From: JBBSOK01 sp965219125
GTDB taxonomy: Bacteria; Bacteroidota; Bacteroidia; Flavobacteriales; Flavobacteriaceae
Direction of reading: 5' to 3'
Assembly: GCA_965219125.1 (NCBI GenBank)
Contig: CBDCMO010000002.1
Span: forward strand, 372,001-436,000
Length of the DNA stretch: 64,000 bases
Shown here: piece by piece, positions 28,417-37,816 of the stretch
How positions within the stretch are numbered: position 1 is the first letter of the stretch
How the letters are laid out: every line of letters starts with the position of its first letter
Program-made: the position numbers and the translations under genes
The notes under the pieces: model-generated
Database searches by the model: none
What the model was told of the DNA's origin: nothing
The model's input: the letters and a program-made list of their open reading frames with translations, nothing else

Positions 28417-28618
28417 AGTAAGGTGTTAACACAAAAATCCTATAATTGCATAAGGCGTTTTAAAAGGCTATTAATTATAAATCGATTGGTGAATCCAAAG
28501 TCTTATAATTATGAATCTTTTAATTGTTTAAGAATTATCATTTAACTCTAAACAATTTAAAAATAACTAAAAAACATAAAAGTATCCTCGGTTTTCATTA
28601 AAGACATTTTTTAATTTT

Positions 28619-28635
28619 TTTGAGTCAATTTAACC
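28619..28635. promoter_or_regulatory. Shared upstream motif TTTGAGTCAATTTAACC
   Basis: A 17-bp motif, 39 bp before the glycosyltransferase start, that recurs at 31688-31704 (15 of 17 identical) and in part at 31234-31250. The gap 28417-28674 otherwise shows nothing recognisable. A regulator site or -33 region is possible. Confidence 0.4.
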
Positions 28636-28674
28636 TTTTATTGGTGCATAATTTTATAGCACTAATAAAAAAAA

Positions 28675-29790
28675 ATGGAAAATAAAAAAACAATTGTTAA
28701 AAACAATGTTATAGTAAAGTCGCATGAATTTTCTAAAAAATATGATATGGTGGTATTTTCCCACTTGAGATGGGATTTCGTATATCAAAGACCTCAACAT
28801 TTAATTACAAGGCTCTCAAAGGTATTTAATATCTTGGTTGTAGAAGAGCCAATACCAATTTCAGGGGAAAATAACTATGAAGTACGTACTATATCGCCAT
28901 CCTTAACTATTCTTCAAGCCAAAGTAGAATCTATTGCAGGCATCATACAGGTTCTAAGCAAGTTGCAATTAAAAAAATTCAGTTACGCTTGGTTTTATTC
29001 TGCCGCATTTGTAGATCTATTACCATATTTAAAGATAGATACAATAATCTATGACTGTATGGACGAACTCTCACAATTTAAAGGTGCTTCCCCAACGTTA
29101 AAAAGCCAAGAGAAATTGTTAATTGAAGAAGCTGATGTAATTTTTACCGGAGGTAAATCGCTATATGAAGAAAAGGCCAAAACATCCTCAAGTGTTTACT
29201 GTTTCCCAAGTTCTGTAGATGTTGAACATTTTGGAAGAGCTTCATATAGTACGGCTAAGCCAGATGATTTAATAAATATTACAAACCCAATTGTTGGGTA
29301 TATTGGGGTAATTGATGAGCGAATAGATTATGAGCTGCTGCAAAAAACTGCGCAATTATCGCCAGAATTTGCCTTAGTTATGATTGGACCTGTGGTAAAA
29401 GTTAATGAAAATGATTTGCCAAGTGAAGCAAACATTCATTATTTAGGTATGAAAGCTTATGACGATTTACCAGAGTATTTAAGCGCATTCACTATTGCAA
29501 TGATGCCTTTTGCTCTTAACGACGCTACTCAATACATCAGCCCAACTAAAACATTGGAATATATGGCTGCTAATAAACCAATAATTTCAACGCCAATTAA
29601 AGATGTTGTGAGAGATTATGACAATGTTGTTTCTATTGTAAGTTCAGCAAATGAATTTGTTTCTGCAATACAAAATATAAACACTTCCGCTATTAACAAT
29701 CTTACAGAATACAAACATATTTTAGATCAAACTTCTTGGAATCATACTGCCAATAGTATGATAAATATTATAAATACGGTTTCAAAATGA
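28675..29790 (+). CDS. Glycosyltransferase (GT4-like)
   Basis: 371 residues with two Rossmann-like halves of the GT-B fold. The N-terminal part has the WDFVYQRPQHL motif often found in Bacteroidota glycosyltransferases next to glf. The C-terminal half carries MMPFALNDATQYISPTKTLEYMAANKP with the conserved acidic residue of the GT4 family. It probably transfers a sugar to a cell-surface glycan in the cytoplasm. The stop overlaps the glf start by 4 bp (ATGA), so the pair is coupled. Confidence 0.83.
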   Translation: MENKKTIVKNNVIVKSHEFSKKYDMVVFSHLRWDFVYQRPQHLITRLSKVFNILVVEEPIPISGENNYEVRTISPSLTILQAKVESIAGIIQVLSKLQLKKFSYAWFYSAAFVDLLPYLKIDTIIYDCMDELSQFKGASPTLKSQEKLLIEEADVIFTGGKSLYEEKAKTSSSVYCFPSSVDVEHFGRASYSTAKPDDLINITNPIVGYIGVIDERIDYELLQKTAQLSPEFALVMIGPVVKVNENDLPSEANIHYLGMKAYDDLPEYLSAFTIAMMPFALNDATQYISPTKTLEYMAANKPIISTPIKDVVRDYDNVVSIVSSANEFVSAIQNINTSAINNLTEYKHILDQTSWNHTANSMINIINTVSK

Positions 29791-30928
29791 AATATGACAT
29801 ATTAATAATTGGCGCAGGAATTTCAGGCGCTGTTTTAGCAGAACGCTACGCAGCAAAGGGAAAGAAAGTTTTAATTCTAGAGAAACGAAATCATATTGCG
29901 GGCAACTGCTACGATTTTATAGATGACAATGGTATTTTAGTTTCAAAATACGGAGCGCATCTTTTCCATACAAATGACAATGAAGTATGGAAATATGTAA
30001 ATAAATTTTCGGAATGGTACAAGTGGGAACATAAAGTTATTGCCAAAGTTGATGATAAAATGGTGCCTATTCCAGTAAATATAACCACTGTAAATATGCT
30101 CTTTGATCTTCATTTACAAAGTGAAAAGCAGATGAAAATTGGTTAGAAAACAATAGAGAGAAAATAGAAAATCCAAAAGACGGTAGAGATGCCGTATTAA
30201 GCAAAGTCGGAAATGTTCTGTATGAAAAAATGTTTAGACATTATACCAAGAAACAATGGGATAAATATCCCGAAGAATTGGATGCATCTGTTTTAAACAG
30301 AATTCCGGTACGGAATAATACGGACGATCGATATTTTTCAGATAAATATCAAGCTTTGCCAAAATACGGATATACTGCAATGTTTGAAAATATTTTAGCG
30401 AATGAAAACATAACCGTCAAGCTGGAAACGGATTATTTTGATGTTAAAGATGAACTACTCAATTTCGAAAAGATATTTTACACGGGGCCCATTGATAGGT
30501 TTTTTGAATTTAAACATAGTTTAGAAGACAAATTGGAATATCGTTCAATCAAATTCGTTACAGAAACAGTTTTCGTAAAACATTTTCAAGAAAACTCCGT
30601 AGTGAATTATCCAGGTTTGGATGTAGATTTTACGCGTATTGTTGAGTTTAAACATTTTGGAAACCAACAAACGCCATATACTACAATTGTAAAAGAATTT
30701 ACAACAGATGATGGCGAACCTTATTATCCTGTTATAAACGAAAAAAATCTTGAAATCTATAATCGTTATAAGTTAGAAGCCGATAAGCATCCAAATATCC
30801 ATTTTGTAGGTAGATTGGCTAATTACAAATACTTCAATATGGACCAAGCATTTAAAAATGCGTTGGATTTATTTAAAACGCTTCAAACCGAAGTTGAGCT
30901 GGTTGAACCTGAAGAAATTTCAATTTAG
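29787..30928 (+). pseudogene. glf: UDP-galactopyranose mutase gene with a frameshift
   Basis: Flavoenzyme that converts UDP-galactopyranose to UDP-galactofuranose. The N-terminal part (29787-30146) has the FAD motif GAGISGAVLAERYA and GAHLFHTNDNEVWKYV; it stops early at a TAG. The match resumes in another frame as WLENNREKIENPKDG, through GNVLYEKMFRHYTKKQW, to the end at 30928. Restoring one A in the AAAA run at 30135-30138 gives a 380-residue full-length protein. The change is in a short homopolymer, so it could be a natural mutation, phase variation, or an assembly error. Confidence 0.8.
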
Positions 30929-31314
30929 TAGGTTCAATATTATCAAAGTACATTCAATCTAATTTAAATATAAGTAGGTAGTATTTATATTTTGTAATGT
31001 ATTAAAAAATTCATGTAATTGGTTAATAGCCTTTTAGAAATTATATTAATTTTACTGTATATAAAAAAAGGAGGTATTTATGAATTACTATAATAAATGA
31101 AAAAGTCATATTGTTAAGTTTTATGACTTAGTTTTAATACTGAATTAGCCATAAACCATCCATAATTTGGATGGTTTATTATTTAAATACAGCGACATTT
31201 CATTGATATTTAAAAAAGTAACAGCTTCATCTTTTTGAGTTAATATATAGATCTTTTGAATAATAGTTGATTCTAAAACTTTTATAAGTTTACGTAAATC
31301 TAAAAATAAATGGT
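30929..31314. other. Intergenic gap with hairpin at 31151-31179
   Basis: 386 bp without a supported gene. It holds a hairpin, ATAAACCATCC with GGATGGTTTAT (31151-31179), that could terminate glf transcription, although the T-tract is weak. At 31234-31250 there is a partial copy of the TTTGAGTTAAT motif. Nothing else recognised. Confidence 0.5.
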
Positions 31315-31464
31315 ATGGGTACGGACAAAAAAAAACCGACTACAAAGGATTCTGGAAAGGATTCTAAAAACCGGAACAATTCCAAAACTGGAAATGCTGG
31401 AATGAAAAAAGAAACCCCAAAAGCGAGTACAGATTCAAAAACACCTGCTAAAAAAAGCAAGTAA
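31315..31464 (+). CDS. Small Lys/Ser/Thr-rich protein (49 aa)
   Basis: An ORF of 49 codons from ATG 31315 starting MGTDKKKPTTKDSGKDSKN and ending TPAKKSK. It is very basic, almost free of hydrophobic residues and disordered-looking, like small histone-like or stress peptides, but no family can be named. A clear terminator follows 50 bp downstream, which supports transcription. Confidence 0.5.
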   Translation: MGTDKKKPTTKDSGKDSKNRNNSKTGNAGMKKETPKASTDSKTPAKKSK

Positions 31465-31513
31465 AACGAGGAAGCAGAAATACGTTGGTCGCGAGTCTAT
31501 TTTCTGTATCGTT

Positions 31514-31541
31514 AAAAAGCTATCCAAATGGATGGCTTTTT
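31514..31541 (+). terminator. Intrinsic terminator of the 49-aa gene
   Basis: Arms AAAAAGCTATCC and GGATGGCTTTTT with one G-T pair and a 4-nt loop, ending in Ts. Confidence 0.85.
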
Positions 31542-31687
31542 GTATTAATTATTTATTTTAATATCGTCCAAAATTTGATAGTCTTAAATTATAAATGCAG
31601 AAAATAGAAATCTGAAAAAAATTTGTTTAGATAGTAATCGTTTTAAATTAATAAGCATATTTATGGTATAAGATAAATTTCAAACTC

Positions 31688-31704
31688 TTTGAGTTAATTA
31701 AACC
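31688..31704. promoter_or_regulatory. Shared upstream motif TTTGAGTTAATTAAACC
   Basis: This motif is 38 bp before the ATG of the first AraC gene and nearly equals that before the glycosyltransferase (28619-28635). A TATTTTTG -7-like box lies at 31719-31726, with the motif 14 bp ahead of it. Confidence 0.4.
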
Positions 31705-31741
31705 TAGTAGTAGTTATCTATTTTTGTCTTTTAATATATAT

Positions 31742-32758
31742 ATGTTACATATTCAAGTCGCTTCATTACCATTAAAAGAGGTTATACGCGATATGGCTGA
31801 AAGTTTTAAAACTACCTACAAAGAGAATTTTGGAGAATACATATTAACGTTACCTTCCCAAATTGGAGAAGGAACCATTCGAGGCGTAAATTTTGATGGT
31901 GGTTTGGGAATAATTCAGTATGACTGCAAATTTTTTCAGGACACTAAAATACAATTCATTGTAAATAAAGTGCATCCATTGAAATTTGTTTATGTAATTA
32001 AAGGTACGCTACACCATAAATTTGAAAATGAAGATGCGTTGCATACAGTAAATCAGTATCAAAATGCCATAATTGCCAGTAGCGATAAAAATGGCCATAT
32101 TATAAATTTTAAAAAAGATGTTAGTACCTGTATTTATAGTTTAGAAATTGATAGAAAAGAATTTGAAAAAAAATTAAGCCATCATCATGATGGTCTTAAT
32201 GTAAAATTGAAGAAAGTATTTCAAGATATAAAAGCTCAAAAATCATTTTATTACGAAGGGGATTATAGTCTTAAGATGGCTGACGTCTTTAAGAAAATCC
32301 AAAATTTTGATAGCAGCGATTTTCTACATATGATTTTTATGGAGAGCATGGCTTATCAAACCTTAGTGCTTCAAATATCTCAATTTATAGATGACCAAAA
32401 TCAGAAAAAAAATCGTACTGTCCTTCGTAGGACCGAAATAGAGAATGTTGTAAAGGCATCAACTTTTGTTGAGGACCACCTTTCAACCTATAAATCAATT
32501 TTAGATTTAACAAAATTAACGGGATTAAACGCAGCAAAACTTCAGGAAGGCTTTAAGTATTTGCATAACACCACAGTTAATCAATTTGTCTTCGAAGCTC
32601 GACTAAATCTGGCAAAAGAATTACTTATTAATACGGACGATAGCATTTCTGAAATTGTCTATAAAATAGGTTTATCCAGCAAAAGCTATTTTTCTCGTGT
32701 ATTTAAGGAAGAATACGGCATGCAGCCATCAAATTTTAGAAAAACACTTGAAAAGTAA
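31742..32758 (+). CDS. AraC-family transcriptional regulator, paralog 1
   Basis: 338 residues from ATG 31742 (MLHIQVASLPLKEVIRDMAE); the frame has an earlier TTG at 31724 that I regard as less likely. An N-terminal sensor-like region (VHPLKFVYVIKGTLHHKFENE) precedes a C-terminal AraC DNA-binding domain with the two helix-turn-helix segments (LDLTKLTGLNAAKLQEGFK and ISEIVYKIGLSSKSYFSRVFKEEYG). It is followed, 146 bp later, by a paralog of the same layout. Ligand unknown. Confidence 0.85.
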   Translation: MLHIQVASLPLKEVIRDMAESFKTTYKENFGEYILTLPSQIGEGTIRGVNFDGGLGIIQYDCKFFQDTKIQFIVNKVHPLKFVYVIKGTLHHKFENEDALHTVNQYQNAIIASSDKNGHIINFKKDVSTCIYSLEIDRKEFEKKLSHHHDGLNVKLKKVFQDIKAQKSFYYEGDYSLKMADVFKKIQNFDSSDFLHMIFMESMAYQTLVLQISQFIDDQNQKKNRTVLRRTEIENVVKASTFVEDHLSTYKSILDLTKLTGLNAAKLQEGFKYLHNTTVNQFVFEARLNLAKELLINTDDSISEIVYKIGLSSKSYFSRVFKEEYGMQPSNFRKTLEK

Positions 32759-32904
32759 TTTTACTACTCAAAAATAATCCTGCAAGTAAATTAGGAAACC
32801 ATAATTGCTTTATTTTGAATTATTTAAAATATTTTTTCAGAATATCATTTTCTTTCCACGGCTCGTTTAACAATCTTTAAGTGTACCTTACACAAAAATG
32901 TAAG

Positions 32905-33945
32905 ATGAGAACTATTATTAGCCGATCAATCCCTTTAAAAGATGTTATAGCTGATATAGCTGCGCAAATGGGCGTTGAAGTTGTACAGCGCTGTGATGAT
33001 TATTCTTTGAAAGTTCCAACAGCGTGGGGTTCTGGGTATTTAAGAGGGATCAATTTCCAAGGCGGTTTGGGTCTTTTTATTTATGAATGTTATTTTAATA
33101 AAGATGTTGAAATTCATTTTATCTTAGATCATGTGCATCCTTTAAAATTTTTATTCTGTGAAAAAGGTGGTTTAGCACATAGATTTGAAAATGAATTACA
33201 ATTCCATGAAATTGATGCATTGCAAAATATGATCGTTGCAAGTTGTGATTCTAATGGTCATATTCTCCAGTTTAAAGCTAATACGCTTGTAAAACTGAAC
33301 AGTCTCGAAATAAACAGAAAACAGTTCGAATCAGTAATGGATTGTGAATTATCAACCTTACATAAATCTATGCAGGCTGTGTTTCGTGATATTGGAGCCA
33401 AAAATATGTTTTATTATCACGGAAACTATTCATTAAAGATGGCCAATCTATTTTTGGAAATTGACAATTCTGAAGAAAAGGATTTCTTAGAACGCATTTT
33501 TATGGAAGGTGCTGCCTTTAAAATCTTGCTCCTGCAAATATTGCAATATACGGACGATCTTAAAGACCCGGAAAACAAATCTATACTACGCAAATCTGAA
33601 ATGATATTAGTACAGGAAGCTTCAGAAATTATAAATAATGAAATTTTGGATTACAAAGGTGTTTCAGAACTAGCATTATTGGTTGGGTTAAATGCCAATA
33701 AATTACAGAATGGTTTTAAAGAATTGTATGAAACAACTGTAAATGGCTATGTTCAGGACCGGCGCTTGGATCTCGCAACCAATCTGTTAAAATCCTCAGA
33801 TTTGACAATTTCTGAAATTGTTTACATTATTGGTCTTTCAAGTAAAAGCTATTTTTCTAAGGTTTTTAAAGATAAATATGGCACTTCGCCATCGTATATT
33901 AGAAAAATTCGTAAAACAGCTTTAAATAAAACAGTAACTAATTGA
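32905..33945 (+). CDS. AraC-family transcriptional regulator, paralog 2
   Basis: 346 residues from ATG 32905 (MRTIISRSIPLKDVIADIAA); a GTG 24 bp further upstream is an alternative. It has the same layout as the previous gene, for example HPLKFLFCEKGGLAHRFENE against HPLKFVYVIKGTLHHKFENE and ISEIVYIIGLSSKSYFSKVFKDKYG. By eye about half of the residues are shared, so the two come from a duplication. C-terminal AraC domain intact. It converges on the ligD gene. Confidence 0.85.
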   Translation: MRTIISRSIPLKDVIADIAAQMGVEVVQRCDDYSLKVPTAWGSGYLRGINFQGGLGLFIYECYFNKDVEIHFILDHVHPLKFLFCEKGGLAHRFENELQFHEIDALQNMIVASCDSNGHILQFKANTLVKLNSLEINRKQFESVMDCELSTLHKSMQAVFRDIGAKNMFYYHGNYSLKMANLFLEIDNSEEKDFLERIFMEGAAFKILLLQILQYTDDLKDPENKSILRKSEMILVQEASEIINNEILDYKGVSELALLVGLNANKLQNGFKELYETTVNGYVQDRRLDLATNLLKSSDLTISEIVYIIGLSSKSYFSKVFKDKYGTSPSYIRKIRKTALNKTVTN

Positions 33946-34000
33946 TGATGACAATTGCATTTTTACTATACAATACAATAAAATTGTTTCAATTTTTCTA

Positions 34001-36412
34001 TTAAATAGTTAATAATTTGGACAATACCTCTTCAATATTAATGGTGGCTTTTATGAGCGGTTTAAAAATATCATCAATCTCTTCAATTCTTTTGGGTATA
34101 GTTTTAATTGTAAAACTTTCAACTTTTAATCCCGTTTTTACTTCACTCCATTTTAAAGGGGTTGACACTGTTGCATTTCTATGAGGTCTTACACAATATG
34201 GCGCTGCAATAGTTTGCCCATATCTATTTTGAAGATAATCTAAATATATTTTGCCCTTTCTATTTTTAACTGCTCGCTCCATACTTGTAAGCTTTGGTAT
34301 TTTTTCGTGTATATAGATACAAAGCAATTTTGTAAAATCTCTAGCCGCTGCATAGCTATAATTATTTCCAAGGGGTAGGTAAATATGCAAGCCACTTTTA
34401 CCTGAAGTTTTTATAAATCCTTCAATTTTAGCTAAAGCCAAAACTTCTTTCACAACTAGGGCAACTTCAATAACTTCTTCAAAACTATTTTTTGCTGAAG
34501 GGTCTAAATCTATAATTGAATAAGTTGGATTGTCAAGATTAAAAATTGTAGAATGCCACGGATTTATTTCTATGCAACCCAAATTCGCCATATATAAAAG
34601 GGTTGCCTGATTTTGACAAAGTAAATAATCTATATCCCGTTTTGAACTTTTGGAATAAATAGAAAATTTTTCAGCCCACATTGGTAACGATTCATTGTCT
34701 TTTTGATAAAATGATTTGTCATTTATTCCATTTGGATGTCTAAGTAAATTTTGCGGTCTATCTTTTAAATAGGGTAATATGATATTTGCAACATGTATAT
34801 AATAGTCAATTAAATCATATTTTGTAATCCCTGAATTTGGAAAGTAAACCTTCTCGAGATTGGTAATAGGTACTGAAAGCCCATTGACATCTATAATTGA
34901 TGATGTCTTTGTTTTAGTTTTGGCAATTTCATTCTCTGAAAATTCAGTCCTTGACATTATTTTGTCAAACCGCAAATGTTTGAAAATGGGATGCCTAAAT
35001 TTCCCGCTTTTCGTAATTTCCGAAAATTTTACCTCACAAATTAACTTTGGTTCAACCCAATTGTGTTTTCTACCTTTCAAATTTATCTTTATTCGAAATG
35101 GACTTTTATCGGCTTCTAAATCTTTAAACCTTAAAAGCAAATCCTTTTGAGTTTCGCTGGAAAATCCACTTCCGCAGTTTCCCACATAGTGTAATTCACC
35201 CTCCTTATATTGCCCTAAAATGAGTGAACCAAATAAAGTGCCTTTAGAATCAGTGTAACCACAAATAACTGCTTCATCGGTTTTGGTTTCCTTCATTTTC
35301 AACCATTGCGTCGTTCTGTAATTTGGCGTATAGGTGCTAGATTTTTCTTTGGCTATTATTCCTTCCATTCCGGCATCTATCGCCTTTTGGTACAATGCCA
35401 ATCCCATGCCTTCAATATGGTCGCAATATCGTACGTTACCTAAACCATTCAAAATTTCTGGCAACATACTTTTTCTTTCAAGTAAAGACAGCGAAGTTGT
35501 ATCATATCCGTTCAAAAATAATAAGTCGAAAACATAATAAAGTAAGGTCCCTTTTGTAGAATCTAAATGTTGCAAACTCTGGAAGTCTGCCACACCATTC
35601 GTAGCTACAACCACAACTTCTCCATCCAAAATGCAACTATGCTCTATTGATTCTAATTCTTCGGCAATTTTTGAAAATTTTGAATCAAATGAAATACCAT
35701 TTCGTGAATAAAGTTGAGCCTTGCCTTTATCTATATTTGAAAGCATTCTATAGCCATCCCACTTCAATTCGTAAATATAATTTGGATCATTAAAGACCTT
35801 AGCGGCATCCGTTGCCAACATCGGGCTTACAACTGATGAAATTTTTAATTCTTTGTTTGAATTTGCATTTATAGAATTTCCAGTAGCGGAAACGTAATCC
35901 TCTGGATCATAAAAAAGTGCTGTCGCAAATTCGTCATCCTTCTTAATCAAAAGCCATTGGTTTTTTTCTTCCCCCCTATTTGTGCGCACCAAGGCAAAGC
36001 TTCCTACTAATTTATCACCTGAAAATATAATTTTAATATCACCCCTTTTATACTGTTTAATAGGTGTATCATTTTTGGTTTGCTCCAGTATCTGATAATT
36101 ACCGCTATCCCAAATTGTCATGGTACCGGCACCGTAATTGCCTTTTGGGATCGTTCCTTGAAATGTGATGTATGTTGCAGGATGATCTTCAGTATTTATT
36201 GCCAGTCTTTTATCTTTTGGGCTCATAGAGGGGCCTTTTGGAATTGCCCAACTTTTAAGTACGCCTTCCATTTCTAACCGAAGGTCATAATGCAAGCTAC
36301 TAGCTTTATGCCGCTGCACTACAAATTGTTTTGATTGTTGATCAAAAATTTCTGCTTTTGGCTCAGGTGTTTTAGTGAAATCTCTTTTTTCTATGTATTT
36401 ATCTAAAGACAT
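34001..36412 (-). CDS. ligD: Multifunctional DNA ligase LigD
   Basis: 803-residue end-joining enzyme with domains in the order phosphoesterase, ligase, polymerase/primase. The N-terminal 3'-phosphoesterase (residues about 30-160) has FVVQRHKASSLHYDLRLEM and AIPKGPSMSPKDKRLA. The ligase begins with the active-site lysine in YELKWDGYRML near residue 218, with the GEVVVVA and EGIIAKEKSS motifs. The polymerase domain has the acidic metal site DLDPSAKNSFEEV and KTSGKSGLHIYLP. It seals breaks together with Ku in non-homologous end joining. Its start abuts the ku stop. Confidence 0.95.
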   Translation of the reverse strand: MSLDKYIEKRDFTKTPEPKAEIFDQQSKQFVVQRHKASSLHYDLRLEMEGVLKSWAIPKGPSMSPKDKRLAINTEDHPATYITFQGTIPKGNYGAGTMTIWDSGNYQILEQTKNDTPIKQYKRGDIKIIFSGDKLVGSFALVRTNRGEEKNQWLLIKKDDEFATALFYDPEDYVSATGNSINANSNKELKISSVVSPMLATDAAKVFNDPNYIYELKWDGYRMLSNIDKGKAQLYSRNGISFDSKFSKIAEELESIEHSCILDGEVVVVATNGVADFQSLQHLDSTKGTLLYYVFDLLFLNGYDTTSLSLLERKSMLPEILNGLGNVRYCDHIEGMGLALYQKAIDAGMEGIIAKEKSSTYTPNYRTTQWLKMKETKTDEAVICGYTDSKGTLFGSLILGQYKEGELHYVGNCGSGFSSETQKDLLLRFKDLEADKSPFRIKINLKGRKHNWVEPKLICEVKFSEITKSGKFRHPIFKHLRFDKIMSRTEFSENEIAKTKTKTSSIIDVNGLSVPITNLEKVYFPNSGITKYDLIDYYIHVANIILPYLKDRPQNLLRHPNGINDKSFYQKDNESLPMWAEKFSIYSKSSKRDIDYLLCQNQATLLYMANLGCIEINPWHSTIFNLDNPTYSIIDLDPSAKNSFEEVIEVALVVKEVLALAKIEGFIKTSGKSGLHIYLPLGNNYSYAAARDFTKLLCIYIHEKIPKLTSMERAVKNRKGKIYLDYLQNRYGQTIAAPYCVRPHRNATVSTPLKWSEVKTGLKVESFTIKTIPKRIEEIDDIFKPLIKATINIEEVLSKLLTI

Positions 36413-37192
36413 TTAAGATGCTTTCTTCTTTTTCTTTGCTTCTAAGCTCGCTTTTAATTTTGCCATCAAATCTGTTGCTGCTGTTGGTGTGCTATCGTAT
36501 TTTTCTTGTTTTACCTTTTTGCCAGCTTTCTTGCTCTTAATTATTTTAAGGAGTTGGTCATTATAAACATCCTTAAACTTTTCTAGTTTAAATGGTTCAG
36601 TAAAATTATCAATAAGATTTAAGGCCATGTCAATTTCCTTTTTTGTTACCTTAGTTGTAGACAATTTTAAATCTGTTGTGTTTCGTAATTCATCCGAAAA
36701 TCGAATAACGTGCAATACTATTGCCTCTTTATAAACTCCCAATAAGCAAAGATTTTCTTTTTGCCGCATCACAAAAGTCGCAACGCCAAGTTTTTTAGTT
36801 TTTTTTAGTGAGTCTCTTAACAAGTTGTAAGATTTTCCACCTTCCTTCTGAGGCTCTAAATAATATGGTTTTTTATAAAGCATATCAGAAACTTCACTTT
36901 CTTCAACAAATTGCTCAATATCAATTGTTTTACTTTTCTTAACGTTCGCACTTTCAAAATCCTCTTTTTCTAAAACAACATATTTTTCGTCATCAGTTTT
37001 ATAACCCTTTACAATATCCTTCCATTCAACTTCTTTACCGGTTTCTTCATTAACCCGCTTATACCTAATACGGGCATTGTCGTGTCTATCCAACATATCT
37101 AAATCTATGGTTCTATCTTCCGATGCAGCATACATTTTAATAGGTATAGACACTAACCCAAAACTTATTGAACCATTCCAAATTGATCGCAT
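36413..37192 (-). CDS. ku: Ku DNA end-binding protein
   Basis: 259 residues, the bacterial Ku homodimer that binds double-strand break ends and recruits LigD. The N-terminus MRSIWNGSISFGLVSIPIKMY is diagnostic. The beta-barrel/bridge region follows, with YYLEPQKEGGKSYNLLRDSL and TKLGVATFVMRQKE-like sequence, and the C-terminus is lysine-rich (LKASLEAKKKKKAS). Ku and LigD are adjacent with no spacing, so they form an operon. Confidence 0.95.
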   Translation of the reverse strand: MRSIWNGSISFGLVSIPIKMYAASEDRTIDLDMLDRHDNARIRYKRVNEETGKEVEWKDIVKGYKTDDEKYVVLEKEDFESANVKKSKTIDIEQFVEESEVSDMLYKKPYYLEPQKEGGKSYNLLRDSLKKTKKLGVATFVMRQKENLCLLGVYKEAIVLHVIRFSDELRNTTDLKLSTTKVTKKEIDMALNLIDNFTEPFKLEKFKDVYNDQLLKIIKSKKAGKKVKQEKYDSTPTAATDLMAKLKASLEAKKKKKAS

Positions 37193-37385
37193 TATTTATT
37201 TTTTTAAGGTTTTATAAAGATAAATAAAAGTATTTCTCTACTTAAAAAATGCAAGAAATTATAAATAAAAGCTGTAAATGGAATAGTTTTAATTTTAAAA
37301 TCATCAATTACCTTTCAATACGAAACTTAATTTTGGCTCCATTTTAAATCCTTCTAAAAGGTTTCAAAGCTAAGTATAGGTACTA

Positions 37386-37646
37386 ATGGATTGTGAACAA
37401 ATAATAGGTATTCTTGCTGGCATCCTAACTACTGTTGCTGTAATCCCACAAATTGTTAAGTCAATACAAACTCGGAATGTGAATGATGTTAGTCCTGTTA
37501 TGTTTCTAATTTTATGTATTGGAGTTGGTTTGTGGACCTGTTATGGAATTTTGAAAAAAGATTTTCCCATAATTATAACCAATGCCATTTCCCTTCTTTT
37601 AAATTCTATAATGCTATATTTAGCTTTAAATCAAAATAGAGCATAA
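37386..37646 (+). CDS. SemiSWEET transporter
   Basis: 86 residues forming three transmembrane helices, the half-size unit of SWEET sugar transporters, which works as a dimer. The PQ-loop proline motif is in TVAVIPQIVKSIQTRN, and the second part is ISLLLNSIMLYLALNQN. The substrate is probably a small sugar but not readable from sequence. It is divergent from ku with a 193-bp gap. Confidence 0.85.
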   Translation: MDCEQIIGILAGILTTVAVIPQIVKSIQTRNVNDVSPVMFLILCIGVGLWTCYGILKKDFPIIITNAISLLLNSIMLYLALNQNRA

Positions 37647-37816
37647 GTTATGAGGATGCCATTACTATACAATTGTATGAATTTTTAAAAAAGAATTGAA
37701 ATAACCTTAATCACTAATATTATTAATCCAATCGATTCTGTCTTGTTAAAAAATCGTGAAATTTAAAAAGATGAAAATGAGATTTTTTAAGTTTAACAAA
37801 ACTTATAAAAATAACT

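Noticed and set aside
31080..31100. GGAGG followed by a short ATG frame (MNYYNK)
   Set aside because: Six codons only; the ribosome site looks good, but there is no support for a product.
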